DNA of 64,000 bases from Trichothermofontia sichuanensis B231 (GTDB lineage Bacteria > Cyanobacteriota > Cyanobacteriia > B231). Below are positions 10,178 to 18,635 of the stretch, one piece after another (within the stretch, counting starts at the first letter, position 1; every line of letters begins with the position of its first letter). Position numbers and translations under genes: made by a program. The stretch spans positions 2,517,501-2,581,500 of the forward strand of contig NZ_CP110848.1 of NCBI RefSeq assembly GCF_026240635.1, in the 5' to 3' direction. Under the pieces are notes generated by a model. It was given only the letters and a program-made list of their open reading frames with translations. It was not told where the DNA came from and did not search any database.

Positions 10178-11011
10178 ATGATTCAAATTCCAGGCTTGGT
10201 ATCCCCCCATTGGCGACCGATCGTTGTCCGCGCGGTGGTAACGACCGTAGCCACAACCCTAGCTTTGACGGCAATGCAAGGATCAAGTTGGGGGCAAATG
10301 GCGGCAGAGCCTCTGGCGGCCACCCCCATGTCTCAGAAGACCTTAACAATGGGGACGGCGGCTGATTATCCCCCGTTTCAGTTCAAACTAGAAGGCTCTG
10401 ATGAGATTCAAGGGTTTGAAATTGAGTTGGCGAATTACATTGCTGCCCAACTGGGATTCGCGATCAAGCTAGAGGATATGAACTTTGAAGCGCTCATTCC
10501 AGCGCTGCGGGCAAAACGCCTGGACTTTGCGATGGCGGGGATAACCCCCACCCCTGAGCGGGAACGTCTGGTGGATTTCTCTCAAGTCTATTTCAATGCG
10601 CGGCCTGCGATCGTGCTCTCGCAGGGGACTCGCATCACAGAACCTGGTGATTTTGCTGGCAAGGCGATCGGGGTACAAACGGGTACCATCCATGCCGCCC
10701 AAATGAATGCTCTTGCCCAGACGATCGCGAATTTACAGGTGAAGGCTTGGCCCACGGTCACAGAAATGATGCAGGCACTTCAAGCGGGCGACGTGGATGC
10801 CATCATCCTGGAGGAAAGTGTGGCTAAACTCTATGCAGCGGGTAGTCCAACCCTGCAAGTGGTGCCAATGCTGGGGGAAGCCCAGGAACTGATCGCGATC
10901 GCGTTTCCCCCCGGCTCAGAATACGTGGCCGACTTTAATCGGGTCCTCCAGGAGATGGCCAACAATGGCGAACTGGATCGCCTCGTTAAAAAATGGTTCG
11001 AGCAACAGTGA
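10178..11011 (+). CDS. amino-acid ABC transporter substrate-binding protein (SBP family 3)
   Basis: A periplasmic binding protein that would deliver polar amino acids to an ABC permease. It is 277 residues with an N-terminal hydrophobic signal segment (about 18-38). The family 3 signature follows: TMGTAADYPPFQFK, then GFEIELANYIAAQLG and FDFAMAG-like text (LDFAMAGITPTPERERLVDFS). The second lobe has GKAIGVQTGTIHA and DVDAIILEE. The C terminus, ELDRLVKKWF, is typical. No permease or ATPase gene is adjacent, so it is an orphan binding protein in this window. Confidence 0.9.
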   Translation: MIQIPGLVSPHWRPIVVRAVVTTVATTLALTAMQGSSWGQMAAEPLAATPMSQKTLTMGTAADYPPFQFKLEGSDEIQGFEIELANYIAAQLGFAIKLEDMNFEALIPALRAKRLDFAMAGITPTPERERLVDFSQVYFNARPAIVLSQGTRITEPGDFAGKAIGVQTGTIHAAQMNALAQTIANLQVKAWPTVTEMMQALQAGDVDAIILEESVAKLYAAGSPTLQVVPMLGEAQELIAIAFPPGSEYVADFNRVLQEMANNGELDRLVKKWFEQQ

Positions 11012-11078
11012 AGCCCCTTTGTACGTCATACGATCGCAGCGCTTACTTATCAACAGATTTTGAAAGGGAAATAGAACC

Positions 11079-11708
11079 ATGACACTTCGTTTACACCCGC
11101 TCCTGTGGCTAGGGGGAACGGTTACGGTAGCGACGATCGTCGTTAGCCTCAGTGGTAGCCAACCGGCAGCGGCTCAAAACTCAACTATTTGTCAGAGCCT
11201 TGATTTTCAGCGCACGCGCTGTTCGATTAATACCCGCCACGGCATTGAACTGGTGGAAGAACTCTCCGAGCGCTCCTGCCGCAACCGCTGGAGCTATAGC
11301 CGTAACCGCAATTATGTGGAAGTGTGGGATGGTTGCCGCGCCTCATTCCGGGCCAAGCGAAGTTCGGGTAATCATTGGAGCAATAACGATCGCACCGACT
11401 ACTACGACGACCTCAACCGGATCTACCGGGATGTGCTGGGGCGAGATATCGATCGGCGGGGTTACCGAGCGTATTCGGAACAACTGGCGCGTGGCCGGAT
11501 GACCCTTTCCGAAGTCCGGCGTGAGGTGGCGAGTAGCGAAGAGGCCCGACAGGCCATTAACCAGATCTACCGGGAAGTCCTCGGTCGGGATGCTGATCCC
11601 CAAGGATTACGCACCTATCAACGTCGTCTGGTCGATGGCTGGACCCTACGCCAAGTGCGGCGAGAACTGGAAAACAGCGACGAAGCCAGAAATCGACGGC
11701 GACGGTAG
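11079..11708 (+). CDS. secreted protein with DUF3011-like and two DUF4214-like repeats
   Basis: A 209-residue protein with an N-terminal signal segment ending near SQPAAAQ (residue 33). The next 60 residues hold four cysteines and resemble DUF3011 (CQSLDFQRTRCSINT, SCRNRWSYS). The C-terminal half has two copies of a DUF4214-type unit: YRDVLGRDIDRRGYRAYSEQ and YREVLGRDADPQGLRTYQRR, each followed by an LxxVRRExxxSxEAR helix. The function is unknown; export to the cell surface or periplasm is inferred. It follows the binding-protein gene by 67 bases on the same strand. Confidence 0.75.
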   Translation: MTLRLHPLLWLGGTVTVATIVVSLSGSQPAAAQNSTICQSLDFQRTRCSINTRHGIELVEELSERSCRNRWSYSRNRNYVEVWDGCRASFRAKRSSGNHWSNNDRTDYYDDLNRIYRDVLGRDIDRRGYRAYSEQLARGRMTLSEVRREVASSEEARQAINQIYREVLGRDADPQGLRTYQRRLVDGWTLRQVRRELENSDEARNRRRR

Positions 11709-11777
11709 CCTCAACAACGCGCTGGCAACCTATCGGGAGGCATTGAAGTTACCCCCACGGATCTGAGTGAAAAGGGA

Positions 11778-12401
11778 CTATCGTCGGTAATAGTAATAGC
11801 TGTTGGGGTCGACGATCGGGCGCTGAAGGACCCCCGTAGTCCCTGGATTAACCATCATTGGGGTAACGACATAATTCGTGTTGGGATAGGTCCAATAGTT
11901 ACCATTGGGATTCACCCAATAGGTCGGTTGCACCAGCACGCCCCCGCTACCAGGGGTATTAGCAGGATAGGTACAGGGCGTGCAGGGACTATAGGGATAG
12001 CTGATGAACTGGTAGGGGGTACCCGGAACAACGAGCAAGGGTGGGCGGTTGGTGGCGTAGAGCATAGACAAGGTATTCGGGCCAGCCACTCCATCCACCG
12101 GGAGGCCATAGGCGCGTTGGAAATTGCGCACCGCTGCCTCCGTTTTACTGCCATAGTAACCCGTCGCTTGACCTTGGAAAAAGCCCGCATTGCGTAGGCC
12201 CACCTGAAGCGCCGTAACTTCTGGGCCGCGATTACCGCGCCGCAGTGCCCAGGCCATCTCCCCAATACCCAATGTTAGCAGGAGCACAACTGCCAGGATG
12301 AGTGACCGCAGGCCCCAGCCCGATCGCGAGGGCCTCTGCGTGGCTGTACCGAAAAGATGTCGACAATACACCCAAGCGGCAGCGGAACCAGACGTATTCA
12401 T
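11778..12401 (-). CDS. membrane-anchored peptidoglycan-binding domain protein
   Basis: The protein has a hydrophobic segment near residues 32-50 (LILAVVLLLTLGIGEMAWAL), which is a signal anchor or signal peptide. It is followed by one PG_binding_1 domain (LRRGNRGPEVTALQVGL, then YYGSKTEAAVRNFQRAYGLP and DGVAGPNTLSML). The C-terminal 80 residues are rich in P, Y, N and T. It probably binds cell-wall peptidoglycan; no catalytic domain is visible. The ATG at 12401 is preferred; a GTG two codons upstream (12407) is also open. Confidence 0.8.
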   Translation of the reverse strand: MNTSGSAAAWVYCRHLFGTATQRPSRSGWGLRSLILAVVLLLTLGIGEMAWALRRGNRGPEVTALQVGLRNAGFFQGQATGYYGSKTEAAVRNFQRAYGLPVDGVAGPNTLSMLYATNRPPLLVVPGTPYQFISYPYSPCTPCTYPANTPGSGGVLVQPTYWVNPNGNYWTYPNTNYVVTPMMVNPGTTGVLQRPIVDPNSYYYYRR

Positions 12402-12573
12402 GATCACAATATCCCCACTTAGTTCAGCAGGATGGGAGCACTCTTCTCACAGGAAAACCACTGTGACCAAACGAGGAGTTCACAGCCCCAGGATCACCCT
12501 CCCTGTTTGGAATGAGGCATGGGAGTTGATCGTACCCTTAGTATAGCGCTCCCCCTGACCCAGGACGGCAACC

Positions 12574-12936
12574 CTAACGGCGACGGGGAAGACCTTCGCG
12601 TAGCTCTACCTCTGGGGTAACTTCGGTTTTAACCCGCTGCATAAAACCTTCGGCATTCTGCCGTTGTGGGAAATCGCCAATCTGGAGGACGATGTGCTGC
12701 ACACGGGGGGCAAGGGCACAGATTTGGGCGGTAGCTCCCGGTGGTAACATCCGCTCGATCGCCGGAGCCGCTTTGGGCGTGAAGACCACGATCGCATACT
12801 GACCGGGACGAATAGTTGGACACGCCGGTACCCGTACCCCGGCGGCCAGGGCTGCCGGGGAAACCCCGGCCAGACTGCCTGTCAGAAGTAAGGGCCATAC
12901 CCGCTGCCCTGCTTGCCAGAATTTACGCTGCTGCAC
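12574..12936 (-). CDS. small secreted protein of unknown function
   Basis: A 120-residue protein. A GTG start at 12936 is preceded four bases away by a strong AAGGAGG, which decides the start. An N-terminal signal segment (WPLLLTGSLAGVSPAALAAG) is followed by a mature part of about 85 residues. The text QYAIVVFTPK .. HIVLQIGDFPQRQNAEGFMQRVK is weakly reminiscent of an SPOR-like fold, but that is only an impression. It is on the same strand as the peptidoglycan-binding gene, 173 bases upstream of that gene. Confidence 0.65.
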   Translation of the reverse strand: MQQRKFWQAGQRVWPLLLTGSLAGVSPAALAAGVRVPACPTIRPGQYAIVVFTPKAAPAIERMLPPGATAQICALAPRVQHIVLQIGDFPQRQNAEGFMQRVKTEVTPEVELREGLPRRR

Positions 12937-13313
12937 ATCGCCTCCTTACCGGAAAACGGACACTGGACGCTGGAATCAATCTCGTCCTGGTTTCACCGGA
13001 GCGTTCATCCTGCCGTTACCGGGTTTTCTGCCTGGTAATTCGGGGTACAGTTGGACTCATCCGGTTAAATTGGCGGCTGCCTCCCAAATTAGGTCAGGAA
13101 TAGGCCACCATGATATAGTACATACAAACTTATCATCTGAGTTGGAGCCTAGAGGGTGTCGGTGGGGGGATGGTTATTCCACCCGATCGTAGGAAGTGGC
13201 TACCTGAAACTTCCGATATTCATGTTCAGTCAGGTCATGTTCAGTCAGGGGTTCAGTCAGAATCAATGCAGATGATGACTCAGATAGTGCTCAGCAGGTA
13301 GGACGGGGACAGG
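12937..13313. other. intergenic region with tandem GTTCAGTCAG repeats
   Basis: A divergent gap between two genes. CATGTTCAGTCAGG occurs at 13221-13234 and again at 13236-13249, and a third GTTCAGTCAG is at 13251-13260. The array ends about 54 bases before the rightward gene and could be a regulator site or a slippage product. Nothing else was recognised. Confidence 0.55.
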
Positions 13314-13925
13314 ATGCAACAACAGTTTGACGTTCAAGTTCAATCGCGGGGGATACTGCCTTCTTTGACTAGCCGCAGTGGTCAGGCTGCCTTTGCGATC
13401 AGTGTTCTCTTAGAATCACAACCGGGGTTGCTGTATCTACGCTCAGTGTCCTCGGCTCAGATCCTGAGTTTGGTTCCCCTTTCCCAGTGCGGGAACTGGG
13501 GGATGCCAGCAAGCGCGATCGAGTACACCTTTCCCCGGATTCGCTGGTTACACTTGGCAGCTCCTCAAGGACCCCAGCCGGTGATGATTCCGGTGCGGGA
13601 ATTGTTGGAATGGTTACATTGGCTGGTGCATGAGTTATCTTTCCATCCGGAGGATTTATACCCAGCGATTCTGGACACGTTGCGTCTGAATCCGGTCTTT
13701 ATGCAGAGTGTGAATACGGTTAGTGATTTGAGTCTGGCCCAGATGGAGCAACTCTTTAATCGCATCCCAGCCCTGTCGTCGCTCTATGGAGTCGATCTAG
13801 AATTTTGGTACTTCGAGATTACGGCCTTGCTGGATGAGTCGGATTCGGTGGAACGCTTGCCCTTTCGGGCCATCCCTGGTTTGATCTTGGCCAGTTTGGG
13901 AGCCGCTGCCTGCTGGGTGATGTAG
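13314..13925 (+). CDS. hypothetical protein with C-terminal hydrophobic tail
   Basis: A 203-residue protein not matched to a family I know. It has no signal peptide. The middle part is mixed alpha/beta with many tryptophans, and the last 15 residues (PGLILASLGAAACWVM) are hydrophobic, which could be a tail anchor. ATG 13314 has GGGACAGG just upstream. The next gene, a membrane-anchored DUF3352 protein, begins 72 bases downstream on the same strand, so the pair may work together at the membrane; this is inference only. Confidence 0.65.
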   Translation: MQQQFDVQVQSRGILPSLTSRSGQAAFAISVLLESQPGLLYLRSVSSAQILSLVPLSQCGNWGMPASAIEYTFPRIRWLHLAAPQGPQPVMIPVRELLEWLHWLVHELSFHPEDLYPAILDTLRLNPVFMQSVNTVSDLSLAQMEQLFNRIPALSSLYGVDLEFWYFEITALLDESDSVERLPFRAIPGLILASLGAAACWVM

Positions 13926-13997
13926 GCCGCAGATCGCCCCGGTAATGGCGATTCTCTCTGTTCCTAGGCTTTATCCGGCGGCCACTACGCGTTTCCT

Positions 13998-15662
13998 ATG
14001 CACTTGAAACAGAAACTTTCTGCCCTTATTGGGGCTGCCCTAGTCGTGGCTGGTGGGGGGGCGGCCTACTATTACTTGAAGCTCCAACCCACGAGGATTG
14101 GGAACCCACTGGCTGCTGCCCAGGTTCTGCCCAACTCCGTGGTTATGGCTACCTATATCACCACGACGCCGGGGGCCTGGCGTGCGTTGCAGTCTTTTGG
14201 GACCCCTGCGGCCCAGGCAGCGATCAGTCGGAATTGGGTTGCGCTTCAGCCTGACTTTTTGCGAGAGGCCAATCTGTCCTATCCGGCGGATATTCAACCC
14301 TGGATCAATGGCTTAATGATTGCGGTTGTCCCCGAAACACCTACCGCCTCGCCCGCTCCTGACTCGGCTGCGATGTGGCAACCCTTACTGCTGTTGGGCA
14401 TTCGCGATCGCGCAAAAGCATTACAAACGGCGAATAAACTGCGGACAATGGCCGGGGTAACCCTGATGGAAACGCCTATCTCTGGGATAACCCTAACGGA
14501 AGTGACGACCCCCCAGGGTATCACCTTTGCTGCTGTTTTAGGGGATTTTCTGGCCTTGTCTCCCCAGCGCTCAGCCATCGAGGCGGCGATTGCGGCGTAT
14601 CAGGGTGAGCAACCTACCTGGGCTAGTCAAACGGCAGTTCAGGCGCTACTGTCCGAAGATTGGGGGATGGAGACCCCGCTCATTCGACTGTATCTTCCCG
14701 ACTACGCCGCTTGGCAACAGCAGATGTCGCAGTTGGGTTTGCAAGGAGGGGCACCCTTACCTGTTGTTACAGGTGCAGCAGTCCAGTCGATCGCGCTGGG
14801 GATAGGTGTGGATGCGGTGGGGCTACGGTTTCAGGCGGTGATCCACCTGCGGGAGGCTGCCCCCATAGTCGACTATCAACCCACTGCCGGTCAGGTCTTG
14901 GCCCAGTTTCCCGGTACGACGATGGCCTTGATCAGTGGTCAAAATTTGGCGGCGATCGGGTCTGCCCTGAACTCTGCATCAGGAGAAAACCGCCCCAATC
15001 TGGGACAAGCCTTACTCCAAGGGCAGTCTGAGCGCTGGGGGGTCGATCTCAGCGCCGTGAATTTTGACTGGCTGGGTGGTGAGTTTGGCCTGGGGGCGAT
15101 CGCACTTGCCACGGATGCGCCAACCCAGCGTTGGGGGGGAGCATTGGTCCTGGAAGTTAACGATCGGGCAGCGGCTGAGGCAACTCTTACCCAACTCAAT
15201 ACCCTGGCGGCGGCCAGAGGCTACCAAGTCCGTCCGGGTAGGATGGGCGATCGCCCCGTGACGACCTGGCAACATACCCAAAACGCCACTTGGTTGGGTT
15301 ATGGGTGGCAGGACCCCAACTTCCTGTTCATAGCCCTGAGTGGCGGACCAAGCACCTTGGCGCAACTGGCATTAGCCCCCACTGCTCCCCTGAGCCAACA
15401 GCCGCGCTTCCGAGCGCTCACCCAACGCCTGCCCAGCCCGAACGCAGGGTATCTTTACCTGGATGTGGAGCAAATTACCACGCTCCTACAGTTGAATGTT
15501 GCCCAGCGTCATCACACGGGCACACTGGTGCGATTGGCGCCCCTACTGCCCACGGATGCGATCGCGCTGCTGAATGCCGTGCAGGGGATTGGCCTGACGA
15601 TGACCTGGCCCCAGCCCCGACGCGGGGAGATGACGATGGTGATTGCCCTCAAACGCCCATAA
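13998..15662 (+). CDS. DUF3352 domain protein
   Basis: A 554-residue protein with an N-terminal membrane anchor or signal (LSALIGAALVVAGGGAAYYYL, residues 8-28). The remainder matches the cyanobacterial DUF3352 family. It opens with LPNSVVMATYITTTPGAWRAL and has repeated blocks about substrate-like cavities (LLLLGIRDRAKALQTANKL; GALVLEVNDRAAAEATLTQL; FLFIALSGGPSTLAQLA). The function is not established. It is probably anchored in the plasma or thylakoid membrane with the bulk outside the cytoplasm. The ATG at 13998 and the length are as expected. Confidence 0.82.
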   Translation: MHLKQKLSALIGAALVVAGGGAAYYYLKLQPTRIGNPLAAAQVLPNSVVMATYITTTPGAWRALQSFGTPAAQAAISRNWVALQPDFLREANLSYPADIQPWINGLMIAVVPETPTASPAPDSAAMWQPLLLLGIRDRAKALQTANKLRTMAGVTLMETPISGITLTEVTTPQGITFAAVLGDFLALSPQRSAIEAAIAAYQGEQPTWASQTAVQALLSEDWGMETPLIRLYLPDYAAWQQQMSQLGLQGGAPLPVVTGAAVQSIALGIGVDAVGLRFQAVIHLREAAPIVDYQPTAGQVLAQFPGTTMALISGQNLAAIGSALNSASGENRPNLGQALLQGQSERWGVDLSAVNFDWLGGEFGLGAIALATDAPTQRWGGALVLEVNDRAAAEATLTQLNTLAAARGYQVRPGRMGDRPVTTWQHTQNATWLGYGWQDPNFLFIALSGGPSTLAQLALAPTAPLSQQPRFRALTQRLPSPNAGYLYLDVEQITTLLQLNVAQRHHTGTLVRLAPLLPTDAIALLNAVQGIGLTMTWPQPRRGEMTMVIALKRP

Positions 15663-15824
15663 TCCAGATCATGGCCAAGATCACGATGTGACTGCTGTTA
15701 CTACTGCGATTTCTGCGCAGACTCAAGCCGATTGCTGATACCAAGATTCGCTTCACTGGGATAATGCTGAAGGGGTGGCATCTAGTCCCCTCGCTTCTGC
15801 TGTTGCTCTCCCAATTCCAAGCGC

Positions 15825-16907
15825 ATGACTCTAACGCCCAGTCCCGTTGCTGCGACGATGGTGGCGGCCTCTCCCGTTGCCTACGCCGATACCGATCGCC
15901 TGCACCTTATCAAGCTCATCCCCCCCAGCCAGGACGGCGATTTCCCTGGGGGAACGCTTCGCGAACCCACTCAGATTGAGGCCGAAGAGGTGATCGCAGG
16001 TCTCACCCAAACCCCGAAAACGATCCCCTGTCGCTACTTTTATGACGATCGTGGGTCCCAATTATTTGAACGCATTTGCCAATTACCGGAATACTATCTG
16101 ACCCGCACCGAAGATCAAATTTTGCGGCAATGCGCGTGTGCGATCGCCGATCTCACCGGTCCTTGCGAATTGGTGGAGTTGGGAAGCGGGAGTGCTAGTA
16201 AAACCCGCCATTTATTAAATGCCTATGATCGGCTAGGGGGACCTTTCTACTATGCGCCGATCGACATCAGTGCCAGTATTCTGGAGGCCGGTGCCCAGCA
16301 GTTGCTCGCGGACTATCCCCGGCTTCAGGTTCGGGCCTGGGTGGCCACCTATGAACAAGCCCTGGCAAACTTACCCCCCCCATCCCTGCCCAACCGCCTG
16401 ATTTGTTTCCTGGGTAGCACCCTGGGCAATTTTGCTCCAGCCGCCTGCGATCGCTTTTTCCAGCAAGTCAGCGCGGCCCTCCAGCCAGGGGGTTATTTCC
16501 TCCTAGGTGTCGACCTCCAGAAAGACGTAGCCATCCTCGAAGCGGCCTACAACGATCGACAGGGGGTGACAGCGGCCTTTAACCTCAACCTGTTAAGCCA
16601 TCTGAATCGACGCTTTGCTGGCAACTTTGTGGTTGAACACTTCCAGCATCGTGCTATTTACAACCCCCACGAGCACCAGATTGAAATGTACCTCGACTGT
16701 CAGCAAGCCCAAACGGTGCAGTTACAAACCCTGGATTTTGAGACCACGATCGCCGCTGGCGAAGCCATCCTGACCGAAATTTCCCGCAAATTTGAGCTAA
16801 CGTCCCTTATCAACCAGTTACAAAGCCACCACCTGCATCACCGTCACACCTGGACTGATCCCCAGCACTGGTTTGCCCTCATCCTGTGCCAACGCCTGGT
16901 TACCTGA
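15825..16907 (+). CDS. egtD: L-histidine N-alpha-methyltransferase EgtD
   Basis: Trimethylates histidine to hercynine using S-adenosylmethionine, the first step of ergothioneine synthesis. The family start of the domain, CRYFYDDRGSQLFERIC, is at about residues 66-82, followed by LPEYYLTRTE. The SAM-binding motif VELGSGSASKTRHLL is at about 118-132, and FLGSTLGNF is near 200. The C terminus ends in HTWTDPQHWFALILC, also typical. At 360 residues it carries an extra 35-40 residue N-terminal extension. No egtB or other ergothioneine gene is adjacent here. Confidence 0.93.
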   Translation: MTLTPSPVAATMVAASPVAYADTDRLHLIKLIPPSQDGDFPGGTLREPTQIEAEEVIAGLTQTPKTIPCRYFYDDRGSQLFERICQLPEYYLTRTEDQILRQCACAIADLTGPCELVELGSGSASKTRHLLNAYDRLGGPFYYAPIDISASILEAGAQQLLADYPRLQVRAWVATYEQALANLPPPSLPNRLICFLGSTLGNFAPAACDRFFQQVSAALQPGGYFLLGVDLQKDVAILEAAYNDRQGVTAAFNLNLLSHLNRRFAGNFVVEHFQHRAIYNPHEHQIEMYLDCQQAQTVQLQTLDFETTIAAGEAILTEISRKFELTSLINQLQSHHLHHRHTWTDPQHWFALILCQRLVT

Positions 16908-17213
16908 CCCATCTTTGCCCCTTACATGAGGAGGGAGAAGAGAGGAAACAGAATGGAAATAGTCGCTCAGTTTCCCTCACTTCTCACTCCTCTATCCTCG
17001 AGTGCCCTTTGCGTCTTCGGGGTTCCCCCCCACCTCCCTTCATGCAAGCATAAATTGTGAATTAATGTTAAGCCTTCCGAATTACTTAAGATTTAGCCAT
17101 GCTTGCTGGGCAAGCTGAGCATAGGGTTGGGGGGGGGCAGCTTGACCTACCCTGGCTCAAATGGCTCAAATCCAATCTGAGCTCGTGATCTTACCGTGTA
17201 GGAGATTTGCCGA
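16908..17213. other. intergenic region
   Basis: A 306-base gap. A 9-bp tandem duplication (TGGCTCAAA twice) is at 17153-17170, and a good Shine-Dalgarno (AGGAG) lies 8-9 bases before the next ATG. An AT-rich stretch at 17050-17100 may hold the promoter. No RNA gene was recognised. Confidence 0.5.
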
Positions 17214-17732
17214 ATGCCCAAATCTGTTAACCTTCGTACTTATCCGCCCACCAGTTACTTTCCCCCCCAGCCCTCCCAACTTGAGCGCCACGAGTTAGAG
17301 CAGGTGTATCTCGATCTCCGGCAGAATTACAAAGGGCTATCGATCAGCCGGGGGCAGTTTGCTGGCAAAGTCCAGGCCCTACGCCAGCAATTGGAAGTCC
17401 AGGAACAACAATTAGCCCATGTTATGCAAACCCTGGCCCGTGTCGCCCAGGAGAAACAGGAGCTTTACGCCGTCCTCGACGAGTTAGAGGCGGTTAACCG
17501 CAGCCAAAAGGCCTTGATTGATGAGGTCAAAGACGAGTTTGAGGCCATCAAAGAAGACAAAAGTCTCAGTCTATTGGAGCGGTTTAATCGCCTAGCGCGA
17601 GCGGTCTATCAACTGTTAACCAAAGGCATAACGATTCCTGAACGCCAACCCCCCGACCCGGACCCCAATGCTTGGACCCGCGAAGATCCTGCCAGTGTTA
17701 ACCGGGCTATCTTAAACGAATTCAATCGATAA
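17214..17732 (+). CDS. coiled-coil protein of unknown function
   Basis: A 172-residue protein. A proline- and tyrosine-rich N terminus is followed by a long coiled coil (about residues 24-125) rich in Q, E, L and R with heptad-like spacing. A short C-terminal region (RQPPDPDPNAWTREDPASVNRAILNEFNR) follows. I do not recognise the family beyond its cyanobacterial flavour. The start is supported by an AGGAG 8-9 bases upstream. There is no signal peptide or membrane segment, so it is probably cytoplasmic. Confidence 0.7.
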   Translation: MPKSVNLRTYPPTSYFPPQPSQLERHELEQVYLDLRQNYKGLSISRGQFAGKVQALRQQLEVQEQQLAHVMQTLARVAQEKQELYAVLDELEAVNRSQKALIDEVKDEFEAIKEDKSLSLLERFNRLARAVYQLLTKGITIPERQPPDPDPNAWTREDPASVNRAILNEFNR

Positions 17733-17766
17733 CTCACGATACAGCCTTTACCTTAATCATAAAGTA

Positions 17767-17961
17767 CAGTTTTACCGGGGTAGGCTGGGGGTAGTCCGCG
17801 GGTGCGGCCCTCACCCTAAATCCCTCTCCCAGAGCGGGAGAGGGACTTGAAAATCCGGCTCCCCTTCGCCCCTTGTGGGAGAAGGGGTTGGGGGATGAGG
17901 GCTGTTGATTGGCGCCAGAGCCAAACCTTAACGGTGTACTGAGTCAATTAGGTAAAGACTG
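17767..17961. mobile_element. MITE-like element, family B, copy 1
   Basis: A 195-bp non-coding element whose ends form an inverted pair: CAGTTTTACC at the left and GGTAAAGACTG at the right. It is flanked by TA on both sides (17765-17766 and 17962-17963). The core has the hairpin CCCTCTCCCAGAGCGGGAGAGGG and the shared words CCGGCTCCCCTTCGCCCC and GGGTTGGGGGATGAGGGC. Its right end reaches to within 75 bases of the next start codon, so it may affect that promoter. Confidence 0.65.
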
Positions 17962-18034
17962 TAACTTACAATAGCGATTGCTATGAGCCACTCGCTCCCC
18001 GCGATCGCCAGTCCTATTCTCAGAGGACCCCTCT

Positions 18035-18577
18035 ATGCCCAAGAAGGTAAGTGTGGAGGTTGTGCAGCCTGTCACCCTCCAGGAGAGTTTTGACCTGAGC
18101 CTTAACAAACTAAAGCGTATGAAACAGCGGATGCAGGCGAGCGATCGCGAACTGTATCGGGCGGTGGGCGAATTCGCCACCGTGGCAACAGCCACCGCCC
18201 AAGCCGCCGCCGATCTCCTGGACGAGACCCTCCCAGCCCTCCCAGAGCCACAGCCCGATTCACCAGAGCCATCCGCCCCTTCCCGCCTTCGCGATCGCTT
18301 GCAAGCCCACCGCGCGAGCTTACGCCAGGAAGCCGACGAACTGTTGTGTACGGCAACCACCGACGCCGATATTGATCGTGCCCTGCGCCTTGAACAACTG
18401 CTGGGCTATATCGAACATCGTCTGACCCAACTCGCTTCAGAGCAGCCCCAAACTGATTTAACCAGGCTAACCGTCATGCAACTGCGCAAACTGGCCAAAG
18501 AAAAGGGCCTGAAAGTGGCCGCCAAAGCCAACAAACAGGCCCTCATCCAGCAAATCCAGAATACTCAAACCCCTTAA
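18035..18577 (+). CDS. hypothetical protein with C-terminal SAP/Rho-N-like motif
   Basis: A 180-residue protein. The N-terminal two thirds are helical and acidic. The last 35 residues (LTRLTVMQLRKLAKEKGLKV then KANKQALIQQIQ) resemble the helix-extension-helix motif of SAP/HeH or Rho N-terminal domains, which often binds nucleic acid. No catalytic motif is visible. A GAGG lies 8-9 bases before the ATG. It stands alone between the family B element and a convergent oxidoreductase gene. Confidence 0.65.
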   Translation: MPKKVSVEVVQPVTLQESFDLSLNKLKRMKQRMQASDRELYRAVGEFATVATATAQAAADLLDETLPALPEPQPDSPEPSAPSRLRDRLQAHRASLRQEADELLCTATTDADIDRALRLEQLLGYIEHRLTQLASEQPQTDLTRLTVMQLRKLAKEKGLKVAAKANKQALIQQIQNTQTP

Positions 18578-18635
18578 AGAACCTTGGTGTACCTTGGTGC
18601 ACTTAGTGCCTTAGTGGTTCCTCTCACCAAGCTCC

